Shown piece by piece: positions 26,404 to 34,306 of a stretch of DNA of 40,107 nucleotides. The notes beneath the pieces were generated by a model, which was not told the origin of the DNA, did not search any database, and was given only the letters and a program-made list of their open reading frames with translations. The position numbers and the translations under genes were made by a program. Position 1 is the stretch's first letter. The number at the start of each line of letters is the position of its first letter. This DNA comes from Sulfobacillus sp. (lineage in GTDB: Bacteria > Bacillota > Sulfobacillia > Sulfobacillales > Sulfobacillaceae): assembly GCA_027309085.1 (NCBI GenBank), contig DAIDDL010000038.1:1-40107 (forward strand), given 5' to 3'.

Positions 26404-27603
26404 CTAGCGCACGGGAACGGCAATGTTTTGATTGACTGTCCAGATCAGTTGAACCGACACCCCGCGGTTGGTCCAGTGGACAATCCGCTGCTCCCCCACA
26501 CGGGTTCCTCCATGCACAGCTGCATGCATGCGGTGCGTAACCGCCGCCAGCGCCTGCTCGAGTGCTTGCTTGCGAGACAGGGTCTGATGACGTCTTTGTA
26601 AATCATTATATACGATTTTGACCTCCTTTACCGGGAGGTTGACAGCCCGCCAGCGGACCTGGCGGGCAAATTTCCGCGCGCGGTAGTACCGGAAGGGAAC
26701 AGCGCCATATCCCTTCAGGAGCACCGGGGGCTCCGCGGCGAATTGCACATAAACCTGCTCGAAAGCCCGCCCAGTCGGCTGCAGAGTCCAGAAGCTGTAC
26801 GGTTGCGAGACGGTGTCCTGATAGCGGACATTGGCGTAGACTTCACCTTCTGCCGGAGTTTTCACGGCATCGGTAATCGGCTTGGCCGCCCCCGGCGGCT
26901 GAACGGGCAGGGGCGCGCTCACGGCGCCGGAGATCAGTGTCTGCCCCTTGCGCACCTGTTCCCCGGCCATCACCTCAGGATCTCCCATAAATACCAGCAC
27001 CGATGTCACCGTACCGTTGTGGGACGCCACCAATCTGCGCGGCAGCGCATCGGGGGACGGGTTGACGAGCGGTATCACATGGATGGTCACCAGCATGCCG
27101 TGCACGGACAGCCCAATCCAGGCGTACTGGGGGAGGGCCCTTTGCATACTCTGGCGCTCCGCATTCAAATTCATGCGCGACCTGGCCATGCCGATGTGCA
27201 CCCCCGCTTTGGCCGCTGCCTGAATGATCTGCGCCCGCGCCGTCGGGCTCACCTGCGTCCCCGGCGCATCCACCACCCAGATCCGGCTGGTCACAAACAC
27301 AATCAGCGCCAGAGCCGTCACGGCTCCCACCCCGAGGAATGGGCGGCGGCGCATCTCCCGCACCTTGAAGGGCCACCCCCCACGGCGCCCGAACCGGACC
27401 CTGCTGTGCTGCCCCCGCACGGCATGGCGCAGCGCGGGCACTCCCCTCAAGCTCAGGGTGAATGCGTATCCCCCGGGAGTTTTCCGGATCCTCCAGAGCC
27501 TCAGCCCGCCCAGCGCCAGCCGGCTGATGGTCCCTTCCGGCGTCCCGCCGCTCACCGTGACTTCGATCCATCCGAACAGCATGCGGTAGAGGAAGTCGAT
27601 CAC
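26404..27603 (-). CDS. yqfD: Sporulation protein YqfD
   Basis: A 399-residue member of the YqfD family, expressed in the mother cell during sporulation of Bacillus and required for normal spores; its biochemical role is unknown. A single membrane helix (FLGVGAVTALALIVFVTSRIWVVD, about residues 89-112) follows a basic N-terminal region. The extracytoplasmic part contains a POTRA-like beginning (AAAKAGVHIGMARSRMNLNAERQSMQRALPQYAWIGLSVHGMLVTIHVIP). GTG start overlaps the yqfC stop (GTGA). Good evidence that the host forms endospores. Confidence 0.93.
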   Translation of the reverse strand: MIDFLYRMLFGWIEVTVSGGTPEGTISRLALGGLRLWRIRKTPGGYAFTLSLRGVPALRHAVRGQHSRVRFGRRGGWPFKVREMRRRPFLGVGAVTALALIVFVTSRIWVVDAPGTQVSPTARAQIIQAAAKAGVHIGMARSRMNLNAERQSMQRALPQYAWIGLSVHGMLVTIHVIPLVNPSPDALPRRLVASHNGTVTSVLVFMGDPEVMAGEQVRKGQTLISGAVSAPLPVQPPGAAKPITDAVKTPAEGEVYANVRYQDTVSQPYSFWTLQPTGRAFEQVYVQFAAEPPVLLKGYGAVPFRYYRARKFARQVRWRAVNLPVKEVKIVYNDLQRRHQTLSRKQALEQALAAVTHRMHAAVHGGTRVGEQRIVHWTNRGVSVQLIWTVNQNIAVPVR

Positions 27604-27881
27604 CGTGGGCCCTCCTGGAACACGAGGGAGTGGACCTGGCCCGTCACTAGCAATTCCCCGCGATCAATCCACCCAATCACCATGTCTTCCCCCTGCACTA
27701 TCAGGCGGCCATCAGCCAGACGCAAGATGACCTGGTCTGGCGCATATTTCTCGAGACCGCGGTGATTTTCCACCCGGAACTGCAGGTGACCGACCACCTC
27801 AATGCGGGAGACATTGACCAAGACTTCAGGGGGGACTTCCAGCATCTGGGCTATCCGCGTCATGGCGCGCCCCTTTTTCAT
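27600..27881 (-). CDS. yqfC: Sporulation protein YqfC
   Basis: A 93-residue YabP/YqfC family protein (RIAQMLEVPPEVLVNVSRIEVVGHLQFRVENHRGLEKY, then QVILRLADGRLIVQGEDMVIG). These proteins form sheet-rich layers or assemblies in sporulation. AAGGAGGAG precedes the ATG. It is the first gene of the yqfC-yqfD-phoH-pgpH-ybeY run and is divergent from the radical SAM gene, with 131 nt between them. No clear sporulation-sigma promoter could be assigned. Confidence 0.92.
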   Translation of the reverse strand: MKKGRAMTRIAQMLEVPPEVLVNVSRIEVVGHLQFRVENHRGLEKYAPDQVILRLADGRLIVQGEDMVIGWIDRGELLVTGQVHSLVFQEGPR

Positions 27882-28012
27882 ACGGTCTCCTCCTTGTCCC
27901 TTCTATAGTTCATGCTATGCCCGGATGCATTCCGCCATGAAAGAAATGGGGCGCCGAGTTTGCAGGAACCGCATGGGATGATCGCGTATATAGGGATGTG
28001 GAGGATTTTACC

Positions 28013-28864
28013 ATGACGAATGCACCGCTGCGTTACCGCGCCGCACTGCTTCAGACCCGGCCACGGCCCCTGGAGCATCTCAAAGTGCTGCGCGTCAATA
28101 CCACCAGGAACTGCTGGATGCAGTGCCGTTTTTGTGATTTCAGCCGCTATGCCCCGCTCTCGGGGCCGCGCCCGGTGCCACCCGCCGTCGGCCGCGCCGC
28201 GCTGAAGAGTGAGCTCGGCCGCGGTAATCGCTACGATCTTATCAAGATACGGGGCGGTTTGACCTTTTGGGAGCCGTGGAGCTACTTTCTGCAGTTGGTG
28301 CGGGTGCTCGCGGAAGGCAGTTCCGCCGCGGTTCAGGCATTTTCGGCAGTGGAGCTTATGCATTTCCACCGGGTCGAGAAAAAGCCGCTGCGTGAAATGC
28401 TCGAGGAATTGCGCTGGGCTGGCGCCACCAGCCTGGGCCCTGGGGGCGGAGAACTTCTAGTGGATTCCTTGCGCGAAGAGCTGGCGGTTCACCGCATCCG
28501 TTCTCAGGAATGGGTCACGGTGCAGCGTTTGGCTATGGAGGCAGGGCTGCAGTCACGGGCCATGATGATGGTCTTCCGGGGCATCACCCGCGATCTGGTG
28601 CAGGAGCACCTGCTGGCGCTGGGCCCGCTCCGGGATTTGTCCGTCATTGAAATAAAGCCGCTCCGCCCGCAGGGCACCCATATGGAAAACGCTCAGCCCC
28701 CGCACCTTCTGGAAATGCTGGCTGTGGTTCAGGCGATTCAGGATCTCTGGCCGCAGGTGCAGATTGCGGTAAGCGCTGACAGCGTGTCCCCCGACGCCCT
28801 CTCTATTTTACACCAGCACGGGGTCAGCATGGCCTACTTTAATGCAGAGGAGATTGGCCCTTGA
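28013..28864 (+). CDS. Radical SAM enzyme resembling MqnC/MqnE (CofH-like)
   Basis: A 283-residue radical SAM protein. The cluster motif is C34-W-M-Q-C38-R-F-C41 (CX3CX2C) followed by DFSRY. Further family-like elements are IKIRGGLTFWEPWSYF, HFHRVEKKPLREMLEELRWAGATSLGPGGGELL, SQEWVTVQRLAMEAGLQSRAMMMVF and EHLLALGPLRDL. These match the aminofutalosine synthase and dehypoxanthine futalosine cyclase group (GL...P...Y, E, PGGGAE, W, MM). It is about 70-90 residues shorter than those enzymes and lacks their C-terminal FIPL-type part. ATG 28013 is preferred (GGAGGAT 6 nt upstream). The next gene starts at the TTGA stop overlap, so they work as a pair. The reaction is unknown; a menaquinone-pathway role is possible but not shown. 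Confidence 0.8.
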   Translation: MTNAPLRYRAALLQTRPRPLEHLKVLRVNTTRNCWMQCRFCDFSRYAPLSGPRPVPPAVGRAALKSELGRGNRYDLIKIRGGLTFWEPWSYFLQLVRVLAEGSSAAVQAFSAVELMHFHRVEKKPLREMLEELRWAGATSLGPGGGELLVDSLREELAVHRIRSQEWVTVQRLAMEAGLQSRAMMMVFRGITRDLVQEHLLALGPLRDLSVIEIKPLRPQGTHMENAQPPHLLEMLAVVQAIQDLWPQVQIAVSADSVSPDALSILHQHGVSMAYFNAEEIGP

Positions 28865-29535
28865 CGCACCAGCCCCTGTCATGGATCCCGGTCTTGGACC
28901 TGAGACAAGAGTCCCTGACCTCTTTTGCGCTGCGCGAGGCAGCCGTGTTTTACCGGGCACATCAAGGCCGCGGGCATCTCCTACTGGGGGAGCCTCTGCC
29001 GCCTGGCATTTCCTATGCGTCATGGTCTTGCGCAAGGCCCCTCCCGGGGCAGACATGGCATTCCCCTGTTCGAAGCTGGGCGGGCCTGCCTGTGGCCGCT
29101 TCCTTGGAAATAGCGGGGGACCATGCTCCAGAACCGGCACGGGACTGCGATCTCCCCTCCCTCCTGACTCAAGATGCGGCATGCCGCCTCACCCTTTACC
29201 GCATCCCCGGCACGGAGGCTGACGCTGTGATCCAGGCAGTCAGCCAAATCCGGGAGGATCATCCCCGGGCCGCACTCTGGCTCGACCTGCCTTCAATGGG
29301 ATGGGACGCCGCGGCGTATCTGCTTGCGGTCATCCCGGCCCTGCAGCTCATGAATGTCCCTGACCGGGAACTGTCCCACCTGCTGGATCTCGCCGAAATA
29401 CTGGAACGTCCTGTGCAGCTGCATGATTTTGGAGGGGCAGCCCCTCTCCCCGTGCTGCCCCTGCCGGAGTACCCTCCCCAGATGGACAACTCTTGGGATA
29501 TGTCCTCCCCTCCGGTCTACCCCGGCTACCTCTAA
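28861..29535 (+). CDS. Unknown protein coupled to the radical SAM enzyme
   Basis: A 224-residue soluble protein I do not recognise. It begins at TTG 28861, overlapping the upstream stop (TTGA). It is rich in Trp, Pro and Leu, has three scattered cysteines between about residues 55 and 110 (SCARPLPG, ARDCDLP, DAACRLTL), an acidic helical middle (EADAVIQAVSQIREDHPRA), and a Pro/Tyr-rich tail ending PPVYPGYL. No signal peptide or membrane helix. Tight coupling suggests a partner or substrate-handling subunit of the radical SAM enzyme. Its stop codon overlaps that of the convergent lipoprotein gene (CTAA), and a 12-bp hairpin follows. Confidence 0.65.
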   Translation: MTHQPLSWIPVLDLRQESLTSFALREAAVFYRAHQGRGHLLLGEPLPPGISYASWSCARPLPGQTWHSPVRSWAGLPVAASLEIAGDHAPEPARDCDLPSLLTQDAACRLTLYRIPGTEADAVIQAVSQIREDHPRAALWLDLPSMGWDAAAYLLAVIPALQLMNVPDRELSHLLDLAEILERPVQLHDFGGAAPLPVLPLPEYPPQMDNSWDMSSPPVYPGYL

Positions 29536-30527
29536 GACGGCCAAGGCACCACCTCCCGGGGAAAGGCCCCGGGAGGTGCCTGGACGGTGAAAGATTCGCC
29601 GAAGCGGTCCCGGGCCGCGTTGAACCAGTAGCCCTGGCTGGGACCGTCCACAATCAGCACCCACCCATTCCCCGTCCCGTCGGATGTGATAGTAGCCTTC
29701 AGGGGACGCGGCCAAGACTGCAGCCCCTGCCAGTTCCACTGTCCGCGCTGCAGGGGAATCAGCCCTTTCACTGTGATCCCGTACGGCGGGCTTGAAGGCA
29801 CGACCGCAATCACGGCGTGCCACACGCTGGAATAGGTGCTCTGGCGCACCGTTTGGGGGCCACGGGCAGGCATTTGCGCCATCCCAAATCCCCTCAGGCC
29901 GTGAGTGACTGGAAGGTATCCCCACCCCTTCCCAAAGGCTAGCGTGCCTTGGGGCACACCGTCAACCACCCACGTCCGCCGGTTCTGGCCAGACAGCAGT
30001 GTCACCGTGGCGTGGTGCGGGCTGGCGCTCAGCACAGCTACCGACCCCGGGGGCCCGGGCACCAAGGTTGTGATGGCGAGAGGGGTCTCGGCGCGCAAGC
30101 GCAGTCTCCCCGCGTCTTCGTAAATCCGGACACGGTGGCTGTGAATCCCTTCGGCTGCCAGCCAGAGATGTCCCCACAGATAGGCCAGGGAGAGGACGGC
30201 TGTGCCGCTCGGGGCGTGGAGGACCACGCGGGGACGGGACAGATTCCTGATCCGCACGACCTCATGTCCTGTCGTCACCCACAGGTCCGGGCCGTCCGAC
30301 GTCATAATCTGGGCCTGCGCCACCAGCCCCAGAGGCCCCAAGTTCACCATAGATCCCTGCGGATTTCCCTGTGCCGTGAAACGCCCCACCAAAAGGTCCT
30401 CCTGACCGGAGGCGCCGCGGCGGGCAAAGGCGACGGCGAGCCCGGCAGGGCCAGCAGACGACACTGGCCCGCACCCTGTGGCCAGGAGGGCCGCGGACAA
30501 CAAAAAGGCCCTCTTGGACAGATGCAT
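29532..30527 (-). CDS. Putative lipoprotein, beta-propeller-like
   Basis: A 331-residue exported protein of unknown function. The N-terminus is a lipoprotein-type signal peptide (LSKRAFLLSAALLATGC; Cys19 would be lipidated, with Ala rather than the usual Leu at -3). The rest is strand-rich with repeated hydrophobic-Gly-Trp patterns (DLWVTTGHEVVRIRN, LAYLWGHLWLAAEGIHSHRVRIYED, GSVAVLSASPHHATVTLLSG), compatible with a beta-propeller. ATG 30527 follows AAAGG; a longer frame to 30611 would overlap yqeY. It sits last in the rpsU-yqeY operon, an unusual place for a cell-surface protein. Confidence 0.7.
   Translation of the reverse strand: MHLSKRAFLLSAALLATGCGPVSSAGPAGLAVAFARRGASGQEDLLVGRFTAQGNPQGSMVNLGPLGLVAQAQIMTSDGPDLWVTTGHEVVRIRNLSRPRVVLHAPSGTAVLSLAYLWGHLWLAAEGIHSHRVRIYEDAGRLRLRAETPLAITTLVPGPPGSVAVLSASPHHATVTLLSGQNRRTWVVDGVPQGTLAFGKGWGYLPVTHGLRGFGMAQMPARGPQTVRQSTYSSVWHAVIAVVPSSPPYGITVKGLIPLQRGQWNWQGLQSWPRPLKATITSDGTGNGWVLIVDGPSQGYWFNAARDRFGESFTVQAPPGAFPREVVPWPS
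29550..29578. terminator. Hairpin at the convergent end of the radical SAM pair and the lipoprotein gene
   Basis: Perfect 12-bp arms (29550-29561 and 29567-29578) around a 5-nt loop. It lies 14 nt after the plus-strand stop and within the last codons of the lipoprotein gene. No T tract on either strand, so this is a likely but weak terminator for the plus-strand pair. Confidence 0.5.
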
Positions 30528-30558
30528 CCAAAAGGACCTTTCCCCGACCCTGGCCAAC

Positions 30559-31008
30559 CTAGGAATGAAGCTGGGCTTTAACAAGCTCTGCCACATGCCG
30601 GCCATCGGCACGGCCCCGGATCACTGGGTTGATGATAGCCATCACCTTGCCCATATCTTTGGGACCTTGAGCTCCCGTTTCCCGGATAGCGCCCATAACC
30701 AGACCGACAATTTCGTCTTCGGGGAGGGGAGCCGGAAGATAGGTGCTGAGAACTCCCATCTCTTTCTCATTTTGCTCTACTAAATCCTTCCGGCCCGCCC
30801 GCTGAAATTCCTCGTTGGCCTCTCTGCGTTCCTTAATTTCCTTCACGATGACCTGCATGATTCCATCATCATCCAAAGTGATCCGCTCATTGCGAGTCTC
30901 CTGGGACAGTATGCCTGCTTTGACGGCACGAATCACCGACAGCCGGGTGCCATCTTTTGCCCGCATCGCTGCCTTAAGATCATCAGTGAGCCGTTCTCGG
31001 AGAGTCAA
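30559..31008 (-). CDS. yqeY: GatB/YqeY domain protein
   Basis: A 149-residue member of the YqeY family, homologous to the tRNA-binding tail of the GatB amidotransferase subunit. Motifs: LTDDLKAAMRAKDGTRLSVIRAVKAGI, KEIKERREANEEFQRAGRKDL, EKEMGVLSTYLPAPLPEDEI, GPKDMGKVMAIINPVIRGRADGRHVAELVK. Starts with TTG 31008 after AAGGGGG. Follows rpsU by 25 nt, the order kept in many Firmicutes. Exact role unproven. Confidence 0.95.
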   Translation of the reverse strand: MTLRERLTDDLKAAMRAKDGTRLSVIRAVKAGILSQETRNERITLDDDGIMQVIVKEIKERREANEEFQRAGRKDLVEQNEKEMGVLSTYLPAPLPEDEIVGLVMGAIRETGAQGPKDMGKVMAIINPVIRGRADGRHVAELVKAQLHS

Positions 31009-31033
31009 GGGAGAACCCCCTTAGCAACCATAA

Positions 31034-31210
31034 TTATTTCGCACGCTTCTTGCGCGCGGCTTCGGATTTCTTCTTGCGACGAACGCTCGGCTTTTCATAG
31101 TGCTCGTGCTTGCGCGCTTCCGCCAGGACGCCCGCCTTTTGGATCTGCCTCTTAAACCGCCGAAGTGCGCTGTCTAAGCTTTCGTTTTTACCGACTTTTA
31201 CCTCTGACAT
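31034..31210 (-). CDS. rpsU: 30S ribosomal protein S21
   Basis: A 58-residue small-subunit protein. The sequence ([45 protein letters not shown]) is typical S21, with a very basic C-terminus. S21 aids initiation. The ribosome-binding site GGAGGGAG ends about 6 nt before the ATG, and a near-ideal promoter lies 48 nt further upstream, so the gene begins its own transcript with yqeY and the lipoprotein. Confidence 0.97.
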   Translation of the reverse strand: MSEVKVGKNESLDSALRRFKRQIQKAGVLAEARKHEHYEKPSVRRKKKSEAARKKRAK

Positions 31211-31257
31211 AGTTCTCCCTCCCCTCCACCCGAACGGGTCGGGGTACGCTTCTCTTT

Positions 31258-31287
31258 ATTATATGTGTCGAGGGAAAAGTGTGTCAA
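31258..31287 (-). promoter_or_regulatory. Consensus sigma-A promoter of rpsU-yqeY
   Basis: On the minus strand TTGACA (31287-31282), 18-nt spacer, TATAAT (31263-31258): both hexamers are perfect. Transcription should begin near 31251, about 40 nt before the rpsU start. It is the best promoter in the window. Confidence 0.9.
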
Positions 31288-31324
31288 ACACTGATTGCTA
31301 TGTCTTTTCAGAGGCTCCCTGCCG

Positions 31325-31474
31325 TTACCATGGGCGGTATAGGTGGCCGTACTTTGAAAGACACTCTTTGCAGAGGGTACTTTCCAGAAAACCGGTGGAC
31401 ATGGAGGTCGCCTCCTTTTTCACCACTGGTTTGTGACAGATATCGCAAAACTTTAGTTCCACTACTTTGCCCAT
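31325..31474 (-). CDS. Small two-CxxC (zinc-ribbon-like) protein
   Basis: A 49-residue reading frame with a strong ribosome-binding site (GGGAGGT) about 9 nt before its ATG. The peptide starts MGKVVELKFCDICHKPVVKK and ends CKECLSKYGHLYRPW. Two CxxC pairs (Cys10/Cys13 and Cys35/Cys38), 21 residues apart, are the arrangement of a zinc ribbon. It begins 48 nt after rsmE and probably shares the hrcA operon transcript; rpsU then starts from its own promoter. Its function is unknown. A role in RNA or ribosome handling is suggested only by the neighbours. Confidence 0.75.
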   Translation of the reverse strand: MGKVVELKFCDICHKPVVKKEATSMSTGFLESTLCKECLSKYGHLYRPW

Positions 31475-31522
31475 TGTCTCGACCTCCCGACCATAGGATG
31501 GCCGAAAGGTGGGGCTTGAATC

Positions 31523-32251
31523 CTAGAAATGGTCTCCAGGGGAGGAAAGGCTCGAAAATGCCCAAGACGTGAGGATCCCGGCGGCCACCGTCCCCGCATT
31601 TTCGGCCCGGTAAATATACGGGCCCAAGGACACCGCGGTAAAGCCAGCCGACCGCAACCCAGAAATTTCCTGGTCCGACAATCCGCCTTCCGGTCCCGCT
31701 GCAATCAGCCAGTCCCGCACATCTGGCTGGCTGTGGGCCAGCCAGTCCATAATGTTCACCCCGTCCGGATCGAGAAGCAGTTTCACTGCAGCGGGAAACT
31801 CGGCCAAGCGGCCCAGTGTGCTCAGCTTCTCTATCCGCGGCACCCGGCTTTGCCGGCACTGTTCCGTGGCTTCCTGGGCAATAGCCGGCCAGCGTTGCTG
31901 CTTGGCAGCAGAAATCTCGCGGACGATGCTCCGCTCGGTCACCAGAGGAACAAAACAGGAAATGCCCGCCTCCGTGCCTTTTTCGATGATCTGGGCAAAC
32001 AGGTCCTTTTTAAGCAGGGATTGGGCCAGCGTAATCGAGATTGGCACAGCCACCGCATGCGATGCCACCTGGAGCAAAAGATCGGGCTGCTGCGTCACCG
32101 CGCAGTCGTACAGCATCTGCCCACTCACCAGCGCCTCCACCTTTTGACCCGGTTTGGCTCGCATCACCCGGAATAGGTAATGACTTTGTTCTGGAGTCAG
32201 AGATATAGTGTCCCGGGAAACCTGGGCCGAGCCAATGACAATCCGGATCAC
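31523..32251 (-). CDS. rsmE: 16S rRNA (uracil1498-N3)-methyltransferase
   Basis: Methylates U1498 of 16S rRNA. The 242-residue protein has an N-terminal PUA-like part (SAQVSRDTISLTPEQSHYLFRVMRAKPGQ). The C-terminal SPOUT knot has KKDLFAQIIEKGTEAGI, RWPAIAQEATEQCRQSRVP, LIAAGPEGGLSDQEI and LGPYIYRAENAGTVAAGIL. The last motif is normally LGxRILRxETA, so the Tyr residues and ENA are slightly unusual. GTG 32251 overlaps the prmA stop (GTGA); a longer frame up to 32413 runs inside prmA and does not match the family. Confidence 0.95.
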   Translation of the reverse strand: MIRIVIGSAQVSRDTISLTPEQSHYLFRVMRAKPGQKVEALVSGQMLYDCAVTQQPDLLLQVASHAVAVPISITLAQSLLKKDLFAQIIEKGTEAGISCFVPLVTERSIVREISAAKQQRWPAIAQEATEQCRQSRVPRIEKLSTLGRLAEFPAAVKLLLDPDGVNIMDWLAHSQPDVRDWLIAAGPEGGLSDQEISGLRSAGFTAVSLGPYIYRAENAGTVAAGILTSWAFSSLSSPGDHF

Positions 32252-33117
32252 CGCGCCACCACCATCATGGCCCATCCTTGGGCATTGGTGACAGTCTCCA
32301 CATGCGCCCCGGATCTTTCCACAGTGTCGGCCACAGCCTGGGTGCGCTCGCTTAAAATCCCCGACAGAATGGCCCGGCCACCCGGGGCAAGATGCGGCAG
32401 CAAATGCGGCCACTCCGGGATGATGATATCCGCAATCAGGTTCAGCAGCGCCAAGTCAAACACCTCGTCACCGCGGACATCGGACAAAGTGCCCAGCACC
32501 AAATCAATGGCGCTGCCGTTGCGCAGCACATTGTCCGCGAGCACGCGGAAGGCGACGGGATCCGGCTCAACAGCGACAATCCGGCCAGCACCCATGCGGG
32601 CGGCCAGGATAGCGAGAATGCCCGAACCGGCGCCCAGATCCAGCACGCGCCGACCCCTGGGGTTTTCCGCAATAATTTGTTCCAGACACATCAGCGTGGT
32701 CGGGTGGGTGCCCGTGCCAAAGGCCTGCGCAGGGTCCAGGATAATCTGGCGGTCTTGGGCCACCGGGCCCGGCTCCTCATTCCACGCGGGGACCACTGCG
32801 TATCCTTCCGGCAAGAGAATGGTGTGGTAATACTGTTTCCAGCTATTCTCCCAGTCCTGGGTAAAAACCTCCCGGTAATCTACCGCCCATCCCCGCTGGC
32901 GAGCTTCAGCCTCCACCCGGGACTGGGACTCGGGCCACGATTCATCCAGGGGGAAATAAGCCCGGACAAACGGCTGGCCGGGGAGCAAGGGGATATCCGT
33001 ATAGGGAGCCACAGCCAGTTGCCCGTCTTCCCATTCGACCCCTCCCGTGCCCCAAGACAAGAAAATCGCCACCGCCTCATCCAAGTCTGCTGCGGGAACA
33101 TGGCAGGTGACAGCCAT
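32248..33117 (-). CDS. prmA: Ribosomal protein L11 methyltransferase
   Basis: SAM-dependent trimethylation of ribosomal protein L11. About 289 residues. An N-terminal substrate-recognition domain (MAVTCHVPAADLDEAVAIFLSWGTGGVEWED) is followed by the methyltransferase domain with DPAQAFGTGTHPTTLMCLE, VLDLGAGSGILAILAARMGA (SAM loop), EPDPVAFRVLADN and LLNLIADIII (N-L-I-A catalytic loop). The start is uncertain: ATG 33117 fits the family but has a weak ribosome-binding site. ATG 33156, inside dnaJ, has a better one and would add 13 residues. Confidence 0.93.
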   Translation of the reverse strand: MAVTCHVPAADLDEAVAIFLSWGTGGVEWEDGQLAVAPYTDIPLLPGQPFVRAYFPLDESWPESQSRVEAEARQRGWAVDYREVFTQDWENSWKQYYHTILLPEGYAVVPAWNEEPGPVAQDRQIILDPAQAFGTGTHPTTLMCLEQIIAENPRGRRVLDLGAGSGILAILAARMGAGRIVAVEPDPVAFRVLADNVLRNGSAIDLVLGTLSDVRGDEVFDLALLNLIADIIIPEWPHLLPHLAPGGRAILSGILSERTQAVADTVERSGAHVETVTNAQGWAMMVVAR

Positions 33118-33139
33118 ATAATCTAGCGGGCCCAGCACA

Positions 33140-34261
33140 TTACCGGCCCAGGGCATCTTTGACCTTGCGGAAGATGCTCTTGTCTTCATGGGACACATCT
33201 TCCTTGCGCATCTCCGCCCACATATGCAGAATTTCCCGCTCCTTGGCCGTCAGGGAGGTCGGCACTTCCACTTTGACACGGACGTTTAAAGACCCGTGAA
33301 TCACCCCATTGCCGATGCGGGGCAACCCGTGGCGGTTCAGTTTGAACACGGTGCCGGTCTGTGTCCCTGCAGGAATATGCAAGGATTCCTCACCGTTTAG
33401 AGTCGCCACTTTCAAGTCCGCTCCGAGCGCTGCCTGGGCAAAGGTCACAGGCTGGTCCACCCACAGATCATCGCCATCCCTGGCAAAGCGGTCATGCTGT
33501 TTGATATGGATAAAGACAATCAAGTCACCGGACGGACCGCCGTGCTGTCCCGCCCCACCCTCGCCTGCTACCCGCAGCCGGGTTCCTTCATCGACTCCAG
33601 GAGGCACGGTCACACTCAAATTTTTGTCCACCCGGACCTGCCCGCGGCCATGACACTCTTTGCAGGGAACAGGAATAATGCGGCCCGACCCATGGCATTT
33701 GGGACACGTTTCAACCTGGCGAATGCGCCCTAGAAAACTTTCCCGAATCCGTTCCACTTGCCCACTTCCGTGACAGGTGGGACACATCTCAAGCCGCGTG
33801 CCCGGTTCCGCCTGATTCCCATGGCAGTGCGGGCACACTTCATCACGGGTCACTTTAATGTCCTGGGCCGACCCATTCAACACGTCTTCCAAGGTCAGAG
33901 TCAGATCGTAGCGCAGGTCCGGCCCTTTTTCCGGGCCCCCGCGCCGCCCTTGTGCCCCCCCTTGCCCGAAAAATATGTCAAAAATGTCGCCAAATCCGCC
34001 AAATCCAAACTCCTGCCCGCCAAATGGGTTGCCGGACTGCGGGCCCTCCATGCCAAACTGGTCATAGCGGGAGCGCTTTTCCGGATCCTGAAGCACTTGG
34101 TAGGCCTCATTAATCTCTTTGAACTGTTCTTCTGCCGTGCCATCCCCAGGATTGGCATCGGGGTGGTATTTGGCCGCCAGTTTGCGAAACGCCCGCTTAA
34201 TGTCATCAGGGCTCGCATTACGGCTCACGCCCAGCACTTCATAGTAATCACGCTTCGCCAT
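33140..34261 (-). CDS. dnaJ: Chaperone DnaJ (type I Hsp40)
   Basis: Co-chaperone that delivers substrates to DnaK and stimulates its ATPase. The 373-residue protein has the J domain (HPD at 33-35) and a G/F-rich linker (about 75-112). Four zinc repeats follow ([35 protein letters not shown]; the first departs from CxxCxGxG in its last Gly), then the C-terminal substrate-binding domains. A GAGGAGG ribosome-binding site precedes the ATG. It directly follows grpE with only 45 nt between; dnaK, normally in this gap, is missing. Confidence 0.97.
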   Translation of the reverse strand: MAKRDYYEVLGVSRNASPDDIKRAFRKLAAKYHPDANPGDGTAEEQFKEINEAYQVLQDPEKRSRYDQFGMEGPQSGNPFGGQEFGFGGFGDIFDIFFGQGGAQGRRGGPEKGPDLRYDLTLTLEDVLNGSAQDIKVTRDEVCPHCHGNQAEPGTRLEMCPTCHGSGQVERIRESFLGRIRQVETCPKCHGSGRIIPVPCKECHGRGQVRVDKNLSVTVPPGVDEGTRLRVAGEGGAGQHGGPSGDLIVFIHIKQHDRFARDGDDLWVDQPVTFAQAALGADLKVATLNGEESLHIPAGTQTGTVFKLNRHGLPRIGNGVIHGSLNVRVKVEVPTSLTAKEREILHMWAEMRKEDVSHEDKSIFRKVKDALGR

Positions 34262-34306
34262 TGGTAAATATCCCTCCTCGCAATGCCAGCCCTTGAAAAA
34301 TGGTCG

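Noticed and set aside
26743-27765. 340-codon plus-strand open frame
   Set aside because: Antisense to yqfD/yqfC; Pro/Arg/His-rich composition typical of shadow frames.
27878-28369. 163-codon minus-strand open frame with several cysteines
   Set aside because: Antisense to the radical SAM gene, whose cluster motif explains the cysteine-coding pattern.
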